From Rhodobacteraceae bacterium EL129 (GTDB lineage Bacteria > Pseudomonadota > Alphaproteobacteria > Rhodobacterales > Rhodobacteraceae), in assembly GCA_900313005.1 (NCBI GenBank), contig ONZJ01000002.1, forward strand, positions 2,558,996 through 2,622,995: a stretch of DNA of 64,000 nucleotides, read 5' to 3'. The stretch's first letter is position 1. The number at the start of each line of letters is the position of its first letter. The notes below the pieces were generated by a model. That model made no database searches and was not told where the DNA came from. It saw nothing but the letters and a program-made list of their open reading frames with translations. Position numbers and translations under genes: made by a program. Of the stretch, positions 56,705-64,000 are shown in pieces.

Positions 56705-57228
56705 CGAAAATCCGCATTGGTTTCGGCGGCCGCTGCCATTGGTGCACCGAAGCCGTTTACCAATCACTTCGTGGCGTGAGCAACGTGCAGTAAGGGTTTG
56801 TCAAATCCCTTGCTCCGCATGACAGCTATTCCGAAGCGGTCATGGTGATGTTCGAGCCGAGCGTGATCCCGCTTAATGTTCTGATTGATGTGCATTTGAG
56901 AACCCATTCCAGCACGTCTCTTCACAAGATGCGTGGGAAGTATCGCAGTGCTGTCTATGTATTCTCGGATGCCCAAGCAGATGAGGTCCGTCGCCACATT
57001 AATGTTTTTCAATGCGATTCCGCAGACCCAATTGTCACAATGACGCTACAGTATGATGGTTTCAAACCGTTGTCGAAACAACTCCAAGATTACTATTCAA
57101 ACAATATGGTGAAACCGTTTTGTACAGCTTACATCGACCCAAAGCTAAGTAAGATCAGACAACGGTTTGGTCAATATTGCGATATAGCAACACCGAAACC
57201 GAGATCGATCAAAAGTACAGGGTCGTAA
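56701..57228 (-). pseudogene. Placeholder strand note: no minus-strand gene here; see plus-strand broken msrA
   Basis: Listed only to record that the minus strand across this interval shows no supported gene. The real feature is the plus-strand interrupted msrA given in the next entry. Confidence 0.05.
56701..57228 (+). pseudogene. Second msrA-like gene broken by an in-frame TAA
   Basis: The frame starts at a TTG overlapping the GreA-like stop (MTKIRIGFGGRCHWCTEAVY), runs 30 codons to a TAA at 56791-56793, then continues in the same frame for 145 codons. The text on both sides is plainly MsrA-family: GGRCHWCTEAVYQSLRGVSNVQ before the stop is followed by GFVKSLAPHDSYSEAVMVMF, HLRTHSSTSLHKMRGKYRSAVYVFSD and KPFCTAYIDPKL. 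The stop replaces one residue, probably Gln or Glu. Cys in RCHWC corresponds to the catalytic position. This is a recent loss or a read-through gene. Confidence 0.85.
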
Positions 57229-57866
57229 GTTATCCAATCCTACGTGGGTCAAAAGGTTTGCGAGAGACAATCTCCAACGAGAAACGCCGATAGTCGGCAT
57301 GGGGGGGGCGCAGCGAATTGACGCTTAATTCTCGACCTGATTGTTGAGTCAGGATACAGTGATAAGATGGTTTCACTTCGGACCAAAGCACTCCCCAAAG
57401 GCGACGGGTTCGACGAAACTCGCTGCATCGCAGAACACCTAGTACTGCAATCGCGAAGGCTTTCTGCGTGAGCAATAGCAGCAGCGGCACAAGTCCGTTT
57501 TGTCCCGCATCTCAACGGCCTGACCTTTTTGCAGCGGAAGGGCGGTCTCGGTTCGGCTGAAATCGACGCCCACGAACGACCGGATTGGTGCCTTGCGCCG
57601 CGCCGCAACAACAAACGTGCCGCAGATGCGAACCGATGCTGCGTCAGCGAAGCGCAAAATACGAATGGCGGCAAAGTCCGCGTTCCGGTCATTTTCAGTG
57701 GGAGATATTGACGTCGGCAATGCGGACAGACCCGACATTTGCCCATGCCGCTGTTGCTGACGCAGCATCGCTTCGCGGGTGCGGCGCGCTCGTCGCTGCG
57801 TTGTAGCCAACGTCGCAAAAGCGGTCATTCAAAGCCCCGCTGCGCCAAAGAATTTGGCTTGTTATT
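57229..57866. other. 638-bp gene-free stretch with a 15-base inverted repeat
   Basis: No supported gene; frames here lack ribosome sites and their translations are arginine- and cysteine-rich, as expected of non-coding GC-rich DNA. A perfect 15-base inverted repeat lies at 57634-57648 and 57756-57770, with its arms about 107 bp apart. It lies at the right edge of the accessory region, just before a truncated gene, and may be an element remnant. Confidence 0.55.
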
Positions 57867-58274
57867 ATGATGAGCTTGGTCGTGGCAGTTACCTTCCTGG
57901 GTCCGGAGCGCGCTGAGCGAATCTCTCCGGCGTCATCAGCAGAGAATTTGGGCGTTCCTTTCACGATCCACAATGACGCCTCAGTTACGCCCACGCGGCC
58001 CCTGCATCTGGCCCATTGCGCGGTGAACCGGCGCACGGCAACGGGGCGGGTGCTGGGCGAAGATGAGCGGATTTCGGTGCTTTCGGCCTTCAAGGCCCAG
58101 ACAATCACAGCTGCCTGGCAGGTGTTTCAGGAAGGCGAGCGCGGGTCCATCGCGCCCGGCAAACTGGCTGACTTTGCCATTCTGACGCACAATCCGGTGG
58201 CACGGCCCGAGCTGCTGAGCCAGACGCGCGTCGCCCGGACCATCCGCCGGGGAACATGTGTCTACCGCTCCTAG
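57867..58274 (+). pseudogene. 3' fragment of a YtcJ-type amidohydrolase
   Basis: About 135 codons. From about 57885 the translation matches the last quarter of YtcJ-like metal-dependent amidohydrolases: TFLGPERAERISP, GVPFTIHNDASVTPTRPLHL with the metal-site Asp, and the closing GSIAPGKLADFAIL. Full proteins are near 550 residues, so some 400 residues are missing upstream, where the sequence changes to the gene-free stretch. It is a scar of insertion or deletion at the right edge of the accessory region. It shares its stop (CTAG) with the convergent DmdA-like gene. Confidence 0.85.
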
Positions 58275-59464
58275 TGATGTGCAGGTGGCTGGCGGCTAGC
58301 CGGGGCCTCTTCCAGGGGCAATCCGCGCGGCAAGCGTTTGTCCGGATCGTAAAACGGCAGCTCCACGATGTCGCAGCTGGCCTCACCGTACCGGGCGGGT
58401 CGAAGGATCAATTGTCGTCCGTGCCAATCGCCGGGCTCATCAAACCTGACATAACCGATCCCGCAGCCCAGATAGGGTGACTGCGCGCCGGTCGTGACCT
58501 TTCCGACAGCCGCTTTGCCGTCCAGTATCACATCGCCGCCACTTGGGATGACGCCATCGCAGCGCAGACCATAGAGCCGGGTGCCGGGGGAGACGGCCAG
58601 CACTGCGTCGCGTCCAATGAAGCCCTCCTTGTCCAGATCGACAAACCGCTCCAGCCCCGCCTCGAACGGGTTCATGGTACTGTCAAAATCACTGCCGCTG
58701 TCCAGAATGCCGGCCTCGATCCGGCGTGTGTTCATGGATTGCATGGAACTGAAGACCATGCCGTGGGGCGCGCCATGTGCCATCAGATGATCCCACAGCC
58801 GGGGGCAATCCGTCGCATCTCCAAGCGTGTAGATTTCATAGCCCAACTCGCCGGTCCAGCCGGTGCGCGAGACATAGACCTGCTGTCCGCCGAGATCGAA
58901 AAAACCGGAGTGGAAATACTTCAGGTCTTCGGTGAGAGCGCCGGATGTTGCGTCGTGCATGATCCGGTAGGTCTTCGGGCCCTGAAGCTGCAACACGCGG
59001 GATTTCAGATCACGGACGGTGACATCAAAGCCGTCATTATGGGCCAAAAGCCACGTGTCCAGATCGCCATCAGGGTGCACAAACCAAAACCGGTCCTCGC
59101 CCAACCGGAACAGGATGCCATCCATAAAGATCCCACCCTGATGCGTGCAGGCCAGTGCATAACGTCCGCGGTTTGTCGCCATGTCAGCAATGCGCCGCGC
59201 TAGGATGCGTTCAAGGTAAGCGACGGCGTCGGGCCCGGAGATTTCGACGGGACGTTCGGGCACATCGTACAGGGCTGCGTGTCTGCGCAAGGCCCAGTAG
59301 CCTGCCACCGGATCATCACCATTGTGATGGGCAAAAAACCGTCCGGCAGCAAGCCGCAACACGGTTTGATCGTTGGCATAACACTGATGAAACGCCGACA
59401 ACTCGTTGCTGCCGACATAGGTCGGAAATATCTGTTTGGGATCGAGGGCAGGAAGGTCGCTCAT
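58271..59464 (-). CDS. DmdA-related aminomethyltransferase (GcvT family)
   Basis: 397 residues. GcvT fold with DVPERPVEISGPDAVAYLER (about 67-86), LQLQGPKTYRIMHDA, SRTGWTGELGYEIYTLG, and a DmdA-like NPFEAGLERFVDLD (about 277). The closing CDIVELPFYD also recalls DmdA. DMSP demethylase and dimethylglycine/sarcosine enzymes belong to this family and pass a methyl to tetrahydrofolate. Whether this protein acts on DMSP, betaine or another methylated amine is open. Start ATG at 59464. A VOC gene lies 21 bp upstream in the same direction. Confidence 0.8.
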   Translation of the reverse strand: MSDLPALDPKQIFPTYVGSNELSAFHQCYANDQTVLRLAAGRFFAHHNGDDPVAGYWALRRHAALYDVPERPVEISGPDAVAYLERILARRIADMATNRGRYALACTHQGGIFMDGILFRLGEDRFWFVHPDGDLDTWLLAHNDGFDVTVRDLKSRVLQLQGPKTYRIMHDATSGALTEDLKYFHSGFFDLGGQQVYVSRTGWTGELGYEIYTLGDATDCPRLWDHLMAHGAPHGMVFSSMQSMNTRRIEAGILDSGSDFDSTMNPFEAGLERFVDLDKEGFIGRDAVLAVSPGTRLYGLRCDGVIPSGGDVILDGKAAVGKVTTGAQSPYLGCGIGYVRFDEPGDWHGRQLILRPARYGEASCDIVELPFYDPDKRLPRGLPLEEAPASRQPPAHH

Positions 59465-59485
59465 CTTTTGTGTTTTCCCGTGTTC

Positions 59486-59860
59486 CTACACAAAAGCGCA
59501 AATCTTGTTGCCATCCAAATCGCGGACATAGGCGTAGCATATGTCGCTACCTTCTTCGCGCGGGCCAGGTGCACCTTCATCGGTCCCGCCCCTTTGCACG
59601 CCGACTTCATGAAACTGTTCAAGCGCCTGCATGGACGGCGCGCCAAACACGATCATGGTCCCGTTCCCGCGTGTCGCCGGGCGCTGATCGAAAGGCGTGG
59701 TGACGTAGAATTCAATGGTGTCTTTCGCATCCACGGGGGCATAGGCCACGTAAGTTTCCGTACGTTCGACCTCTACCAGATCAAGTGGGGCAAGTAGCGC
59801 ATCGTAAAACCCCGCCGCCCGATCCAGGTCATTGGTGCCAACCATCACATAGCCTATCAT
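59486..59860 (-). CDS. VOC family (glyoxalase/bleomycin-resistance fold) protein
   Basis: 124 residues. Paired beta-alpha-beta modules: [20 protein letters not shown] at 1-20, a metal-ligand-type Glu in DTIEFYV, and the closing [17 protein letters not shown] with a second ligand region. VOC proteins are metal enzymes or binding proteins of many kinds; the substrate is unknown. It sits between the GMC oxidoreductase and the DmdA-like gene on the same strand, likely one transcript. Confidence 0.87.
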   Translation of the reverse strand: MIGYVMVGTNDLDRAAGFYDALLAPLDLVEVERTETYVAYAPVDAKDTIEFYVTTPFDQRPATRGNGTMIVFGAPSMQALEQFHEVGVQRGGTDEGAPGPREEGSDICYAYVRDLDGNKICAFV

Positions 59861-59893
59861 GGGATCATTCCTTTTTCATTTTAGCACTGATTA

Positions 59894-61546
59894 TTATTGG
59901 CACATTTCGTCGTCCATGTTGTGCCAAACCTCTGTGTCAATCCGGGGCAAGGGTGCGCGGCCCAAGATATCATCGCTTAGTTTTTCGGCCAACATGATGG
60001 TGGGGGCATTGGTGTTTCCGTTGGTGACGAACGGCATGATCGATGCATCGACCACGCGCAGCCCCGAGAGTCCGTGCACCCGCCCACCAGGATCAACCAC
60101 GGCCCCAGTGTCGGTCGCAGCTCCCATCCGGGCAGTGCACGACAGGTGCCATTGTGTCGTGGCGTGTGTTCTCAGAACCTGATCGAGGTCTTCGTCCGAT
60201 TGCGCCGCGTGTCCCGGGAATATCTCGTCTCCTTTGAGTTCGGAAAACGCGGGCTGATCAACCAGCTCGCGGACCAGACGGATGCCTTTGCGCATGATCT
60301 CGCGATCCCGACTGTCCCTGAGGTAGTTTACCAGAATGCGCGGTGGATCACCGGGTTTGGACGAACGCAGTTCAATCTTGCCCCGACTATGGGCGCGCAT
60401 CAGGCCGACATGGATCTGAAAGGCGTGTTCCTGAAGTGGCTGCCAGGTTGCGTCATCCACCGCGATCGGAGAAATGATAAGTTGCAGGTCGGGATACTCG
60501 ACACCCGGGCCTGATCGTATGCACCCCAACCCTTCGAACAGGTTGGATGCCACGATACCGCTGCGTGTCGTGAGCCACTGAATCCCGGCCGCGAGCTTGG
60601 CTAAAGGCTTTGTCTTGGGCCAAAAGGAGACAGGTTGCTTGCATTTGTATTTCAGCACGAAGTCGGGGTGATCGTTCAGGTTTTGACCCACCCCGGGGAG
60701 ATCGCAAAGCACGTCTATCCCCAGATGCGCTAAATGGCCTGCTGGGCCAATGCCAGACAGCATCAGGATATGCGGCGAGCCAACCGCGCCAGCGCTCAGG
60801 ATAACCTCGTTGTGAGCATGTGCCGTCAGGATCGTTCCGCCGCGGTCCTTATAGATCACGCCAGTGGCCCTGGTGCCGTCAAAGGCCAAACGCTGTACTT
60901 GCGCCTGCGTCAGGACAGTCAGATTTGAACGCCCCCGCGCCGGGTCAAGATAGGCGCGTGCGGTGCTCCATCGTTCACCTTTGAATACGGTACGGTCCGA
61001 GACGCCAAAACCTTCCTGGCAAAACCCACTCACATCATCGGTCACCGGATATCCCGCTTCTTCTCCGGCCTTGAGAAATGCCAGTGTCAGCGGATCCTGA
61101 GGTTTGGCGCGATGGACGTGAAGCGGGCCATCTCCTCCGCGAAATTCATCCTTGCCGCCGCCGTAGGTTTCCATGCGTTTGAAGTAAGGCAGCACGTCGG
61201 CATAGCCCCACCCCGGACATCCTGCTTGTTGCCAGCCTTCATAGTCCAAGGCGTGCCCGCGTATAAACACCATCCCGTTGATCGAAGAGGACCCGCCAAT
61301 GGTCTTGCCTCGGTCATGCTGAATACGGCGCCCATTCAATTCGGGCTCAGGTTCGCCCTGAAAGGCCCAGTTGTGTTTGGTACTGTTCAGGTTCGACAAG
61401 ACGGCGGCGGGCATTTTCAGGGAAAGCGCGGTGTTGTCCGGGCCTGCTTCCAGTAACAAAACCCGATTGCTTGCATCACTAGTCAGGCGGTTGGCCAAAA
61501 CACAGCCTGCCGATCCCGCACCTACAATGATGTAATCAAATTCCAT
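59894..61546 (-). CDS. GMC-family oxidoreductase, choline dehydrogenase-like
   Basis: 550 residues. FAD-binding [20 protein letters not shown] at 1-20; GMC signature 1 near [19 protein letters not shown] (about 78-96); signature 2 [16 protein letters not shown] (about 255-270); C-terminal catalytic region with [14 protein letters not shown] (His base) and [14 protein letters not shown] (about 516). Wording is close to BetA choline dehydrogenase, but related enzymes use other alcohols. The start gives the family N-terminus; the longer frame to 61672 is rejected. It lies beside a BetI-like regulator and a betaine-type binding protein, which supports a choline role. Confidence 0.88.
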   Translation of the reverse strand: MEFDYIIVGAGSAGCVLANRLTSDASNRVLLLEAGPDNTALSLKMPAAVLSNLNSTKHNWAFQGEPEPELNGRRIQHDRGKTIGGSSSINGMVFIRGHALDYEGWQQAGCPGWGYADVLPYFKRMETYGGGKDEFRGGDGPLHVHRAKPQDPLTLAFLKAGEEAGYPVTDDVSGFCQEGFGVSDRTVFKGERWSTARAYLDPARGRSNLTVLTQAQVQRLAFDGTRATGVIYKDRGGTILTAHAHNEVILSAGAVGSPHILMLSGIGPAGHLAHLGIDVLCDLPGVGQNLNDHPDFVLKYKCKQPVSFWPKTKPLAKLAAGIQWLTTRSGIVASNLFEGLGCIRSGPGVEYPDLQLIISPIAVDDATWQPLQEHAFQIHVGLMRAHSRGKIELRSSKPGDPPRILVNYLRDSRDREIMRKGIRLVRELVDQPAFSELKGDEIFPGHAAQSDEDLDQVLRTHATTQWHLSCTARMGAATDTGAVVDPGGRVHGLSGLRVVDASIMPFVTNGNTNAPTIMLAEKLSDDILGRAPLPRIDTEVWHNMDDEMCQ

Positions 61547-61642
61547 ATCGGTCTTCCCTTGGCGTGATGACGAACCCAGCAGCGAATCCTGTGGTCCATG
61601 AACGGTTGCTTTGCGCATCCCCTGACTACCTTCCATACAGAA

Positions 61643-61682
61643 TAACTTACCTTTTGACAATAAATTTACCAATGGTTAGTTA
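61643..61682. promoter_or_regulatory. Promoter/operator between GMC and DMT genes
   Basis: TTGACA at 61654-61659 and TAGTTA at 61677-61682 with 17-base spacing form a likely plus-strand promoter for the DMT gene. TAACTTACC (61643-61651) and GGTTAGTTA (61674-61682) are inverted arms overlapping it. The AATGGTTAGTT part recurs upstream of the betaine-binding-protein gene. Confidence 0.55.
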
Positions 61683-61758
61683 GAGAAATCGCCGTCCGCT
61701 GGAGGTTTCCTGTGCAGCTTTTTTTTGACGTCCGCCCTGCAACGGCAGGGGCCGCTCC

Positions 61759-62655
61759 GTGAGCGCGCCTGTTGAATTCAAAGCCAAACTTGCCTGTCTT
61801 TATGCCGGGGCGGTTTGGGGCCTGTTCTGGATCCCTCTCAGGACACTCGAAGACGCCGGGTTGCACGGGCTGTGGATCACGGTTGTCTACTTTCTTGTCC
61901 CGACGATATGCCTCTTACCTGTCACCCTGTGGCGATGGCAGCATGTCCGTAAGGGCGGCATCCAATTGCAGATAACGGCAATGCTCTCGGGTGGGGCATT
62001 GCTGCTCTACTCAACCTCTATCGTTTACACCGAGGTTGTGCGCGCCATATTGCTGTTTTACCTCACACCGGTCTGGGCGACGATCCTGGCGCGTGTCGTT
62101 CTGGGCGATGTGATTACACCGACCCGCATCGTCGCCATGGCGCTGGCCGTTGCCGGCATGCTGACCATATTCGGACTGGGTGTGCGGTTTCCGGTTCCGC
62201 AAAATATCGGGGACTGGCTCGGAGTGGGCGCCGGCGTCCTGTGGGCAGTCGCGGCGGTGCGCATTCGCATGAACAGTGATCATTCTGCTATCGAATTAAC
62301 GGTCGGGTTCTTTCAGTGGTCTTTGGTGTTCTCGGTTGGTGCCGCGGTATTGCTGGCGTCTCACCATGCCCCAAGTGTCGCCCAGACCCTGCCCGCGATG
62401 CCGACGCTGTTGATCTTCATGGTCCTGCTGATCTTGCCCGGAACCTACGCGTCCCTTTGGGGGCCGAAATTCCTCAGCCCTGGCCTGGTCGGCCTTTTGT
62501 TCATGACCGAAATTGTTGTCGGGGCAGTTTCCGTGGCCTTGTTGGCCGGAGAACCTTTTGGCGCGCGCGAATTAATTGGCGTAATCCTGATCACAGGGGC
62601 AAGCATGCTTGAACCGCTTTTGTCGCTTCGTCGCGCGCAAGCACGACGCAGCTGA
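61759..62655 (+). CDS. DMT superfamily (EamA) transporter
   Basis: 298 residues with about ten membrane segments and two EamA repeats. Signatures: LYAGAVWGLFWIPLRTLEDAG, then YTEVVRAILLFYLTPVWATI (end of repeat 1) and LVGLLFMTEIVVGAVSVALL in repeat 2. It starts at GTG. A small hairpin (CCCTGC and GCAGGG) lies nine bases ahead of the start and may affect translation. The substrate is unknown; it diverges from the GMC gene and shares a promoter motif with the binding-protein gene. Confidence 0.85.
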   Translation: MSAPVEFKAKLACLYAGAVWGLFWIPLRTLEDAGLHGLWITVVYFLVPTICLLPVTLWRWQHVRKGGIQLQITAMLSGGALLLYSTSIVYTEVVRAILLFYLTPVWATILARVVLGDVITPTRIVAMALAVAGMLTIFGLGVRFPVPQNIGDWLGVGAGVLWAVAAVRIRMNSDHSAIELTVGFFQWSLVFSVGAAVLLASHHAPSVAQTLPAMPTLLIFMVLLILPGTYASLWGPKFLSPGLVGLLFMTEIVVGAVSVALLAGEPFGARELIGVILITGASMLEPLLSLRRAQARRS

Positions 62656-62662
62656 CAGGCCT

Positions 62663-63346
62663 TTACACCCGCAAGGATTTTTCCTGGAAAGCCTTGGAGC
62701 CCAGCGCAATTTGCGCAATCGTTTCGATCTTGTTGCGGGCGTCCTTGTGCTTTGCGGCGCTGATCTCGTCAAAGGGGAGCAGTTTCGAGACGGCATATTC
62801 CATCTCGGATACTGCGGCACTGGTTTCAACAGGATCGGGCAGCAGACCTGCGCGCACCCAAATGCCATCAATATGGACACCCAGATGACGCGCAACCTGC
62901 TCAGCTTCATCCTCGGCCAAGAAGTGTTTCAACTCGTGCAGCAGGTTGCTGCGGATGCGTTCGTTGTTGGCAATCTGAACCCGCTGGCATTCCTCGTTAT
63001 GCGGTACCTCTGAAATCAGAGACACCCAAGCCTGACAAACCCTGCGGTTGAAGATCGTTTCAAAGAAATTGGCAACAATAATGGCCCATAGCCGCTCGTA
63101 AGGGGTTTCAGCATAGCGGTAAAGCTCAACGACGGATTCGCTGAGCAACGAGTTTGACCTGCGAAACACCGCCTCAAGCAACGCGCTTTTGTCTTTGAAA
63201 TGGTGCAGAACAACGCCTTTCGACACACCTGCGATATCGCCCACCTTGTCCAGTGTTGTCTTGCGCAATCCATATCGAATCACTGCCTCAAAGGCTGCGC
63301 GGGAGAGCTCGGCGCGTCTGATAGATCGAATGGAACTGGATCGCAT
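62663..63346 (-). CDS. TetR-family regulator, BetI-like
   Basis: 227 residues. HTH at about 15-60: RAAFEAVIRYGLRKTTLDKV and GVSKGVVLHHFKDKSALLEA, the latter very like BetI (choline-responsive repressor). The C-terminal domain includes FNRRVCQAWVSLISEVPHNE, also BetI-like. BetI represses choline-oxidation genes until choline is present. It diverges from the betaine-type binding-protein gene, whose promoter region holds a matching motif. Confidence 0.88.
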   Translation of the reverse strand: MRSSSIRSIRRAELSRAAFEAVIRYGLRKTTLDKVGDIAGVSKGVVLHHFKDKSALLEAVFRRSNSLLSESVVELYRYAETPYERLWAIIVANFFETIFNRRVCQAWVSLISEVPHNEECQRVQIANNERIRSNLLHELKHFLAEDEAEQVARHLGVHIDGIWVRAGLLPDPVETSAAVSEMEYAVSKLLPFDEISAAKHKDARNKIETIAQIALGSKAFQEKSLRV

Positions 63347-63419
63347 CTGATGAAAACCTCATTAAACGACACTGCATCTCAGATTTAATTGTGGCGGCAA
63401 AATCCAAAAGTTTCAACCG

Positions 63420-63451
63420 TTGACACGTAAAACTTTCTAATGGTAAGTTTT
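63420..63451. promoter_or_regulatory. Promoter/operator upstream of the betaine-binding-protein gene
   Basis: TTGACA at 63420-63425 and TAAGTT at 63444-63449 (18-base spacing) form a plausible promoter. AAAACTT (63429-63435) and AAGTTTT (63445-63451) are inverted arms. AATGGTAAGTT here closely matches AATGGTTAGTT at 61671-61681, suggesting one regulator, probably the BetI-like protein. Confidence 0.6.
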
Positions 63452-63525
63452 TTGAACAATAAGGCCAAAAATGAATGTGCGCTGAAAACAAAATCGTGCA
63501 TCACATCTTAAAACCGGGAGGAAAC

Positions 63526-64000
63526 ATGGAAAATATTCTGAACGCCGCGCGAGGCGCTGCCCTCGCTCTGCTTGTATCCGGAGGCGCGGCCATTGCGGCT
63601 GACGTTCCGGAAAACGATGATGTCATCAAAGTCATTCTGAATGACTGGACCGGCCAGCATGTATCGACAAAAATTGCTGGCGAGTTGCTTAAGAAGATGG
63701 GCTACAACATTGAATATGTCAGCGCGGGCGCGTTGCCACAGCATGCAGGGCTGGCGCAGGGCAATCTGCATTTCCAGGCAGAGGTCTGGACCAACAATAT
63801 TGGTGATCTCTACCCCAAGGCCGTTGAGGCAGGGGATATCGTCGTGCTGGGCGATCTGGGGCTGGAGCCGCGCGAAGGCTGGATCTATCCGCCTTACATG
63901 GAAGAAAAATGCCCTGGCCTGCCAAGCTATCAGGCGCTTTACGATTGCGCCCAGGCCTTTGCCTCGGCTGAAACATTCCCGAACGGTCGTCTGATCACTT
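63526..64000 (+). CDS. Glycine betaine/choline-type ABC substrate-binding protein (cut by window end)
   Basis: The first 158 residues are seen; the gene continues past the window. GGGAGG precedes the ATG. A signal peptide (about 1-25, SGGAAIAA) leads into an OpuAC-type domain: VIKVILNDWTGQHVSTKIAG, MGYNIEYVSAGALPQHAGLA, FQAEVWTNNIGDLYPKAV, and EGWIYPPYMEEKCPGL. Trp and Tyr residues in these spots form the aromatic cage for quaternary amines. It would deliver choline or betaine to an ABC permease encoded beyond the end. Confidence 0.87.
   Translation, partial: MENILNAARGAALALLVSGGAAIAADVPENDDVIKVILNDWTGQHVSTKIAGELLKKMGYNIEYVSAGALPQHAGLAQGNLHFQAEVWTNNIGDLYPKAVEAGDIVVLGDLGLEPREGWIYPPYMEEKCPGLPSYQALYDCAQAFASAETFPNGRLIT

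Noticed and set aside
56701..57228. Minus-strand gene in this interval
   Set aside because: No supported frame; the low-confidence minus-strand entry in the feature list should be disregarded in favour of the plus-strand broken msrA.
57249..57818. Open frame of about 190 codons on the minus strand
   Set aside because: Composition is strongly Arg/Cys/Ser-rich with no domain character and no start signal; it covers the inverted repeat and is likely non-coding.
1..64000. CRISPR array or ribosomal RNA genes
   Set aside because: No regularly spaced repeats and no rRNA-like sequence were seen anywhere in the window.

Overview
The window looks like a chromosomal segment of a marine alphaproteobacterium of the Roseobacter group (Rhodobacteraceae). 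This is inferred from gene content and protein character: a sarcosine oxidase operon, kps-type capsule genes next to riboflavin genes, rpoD beside dnaG, a DmdA-related aminomethyltransferase, and betaine uptake genes. No taxonomic search could be run. Most of the window is ordinary, tightly packed genome. The clearly accessory part is about 43.7-57.9 kb.

Layout. 1-7.5 kb: the end of pepN, a murein hydrolase, gatB, a sterol-desaturase-type membrane enzyme, a hotdog thioesterase and a proline-racemase-family enzyme. 7.5-14.4 kb: riboflavin genes ribE, ribD and nrdR on the minus strand, split by a plus-strand kpsS-kpsD-kpsC capsule cassette. 14.6-23.5 kb: an M20 amidohydrolase with YjbQ, a gene broken by an in-frame TAG, an AEC permease, a REP-type transposase, rpoD and dnaG. 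The rpoD upstream region holds five GANTC sites in 99 bp. 23.6-31.7 kb: sarcosine oxidase soxB-(secreted unknown)-soxD-soxA-soxG, then glutamate dehydrogenase with two small genes. 32-35 kb: three TadE/TadG pilus-assembly genes. 35-43.6 kb: housekeeping genes (pirin, TetR, hom, glpX, recJ), ending at tRNA-Glu(TTC).

The accessory region starts just after tRNA-Glu with a large serine recombinase and its DUF2924/DUF3489 partners. After about 0.9 kb without genes come a LysR regulator and a tandem cytochrome-P460-like dihaem protein. A long tightly coupled operon follows: msrB, msrA, a CPGC thioredoxin-fold protein, selO, an RclA/MerA-like flavoprotein, a glutaredoxin-NAT acetyltransferase fusion, an AhpD-like protein, a CPA1 antiporter, a GreA/GreB-like protein and a second msrA killed by TAA. 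I read this as an oxidant (perhaps reactive-chlorine) defence and methionine-repair module. It is the best candidate here for an undescribed system. Its right edge is a gene-poor stretch and a 5'-truncated YtcJ-type amidohydrolase.

58.2-64 kb: methylated-amine or betaine metabolism, with a DmdA-like protein, a VOC protein, a choline-dehydrogenase-like GMC oxidoreductase, a DMT transporter, a BetI-like TetR regulator and a glycine-betaine-type binding protein that runs off the window. Two intergenic regions here share a matching TTGACA-...-AATGGTWAGTT promoter/operator. Together with the sox operon, these genes suggest import of choline or betaine and stepwise demethylation towards glycine.

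Three genes are interrupted by a single in-frame stop while the remaining frame stays intact (16.9, 37.6 and 56.8 kb).
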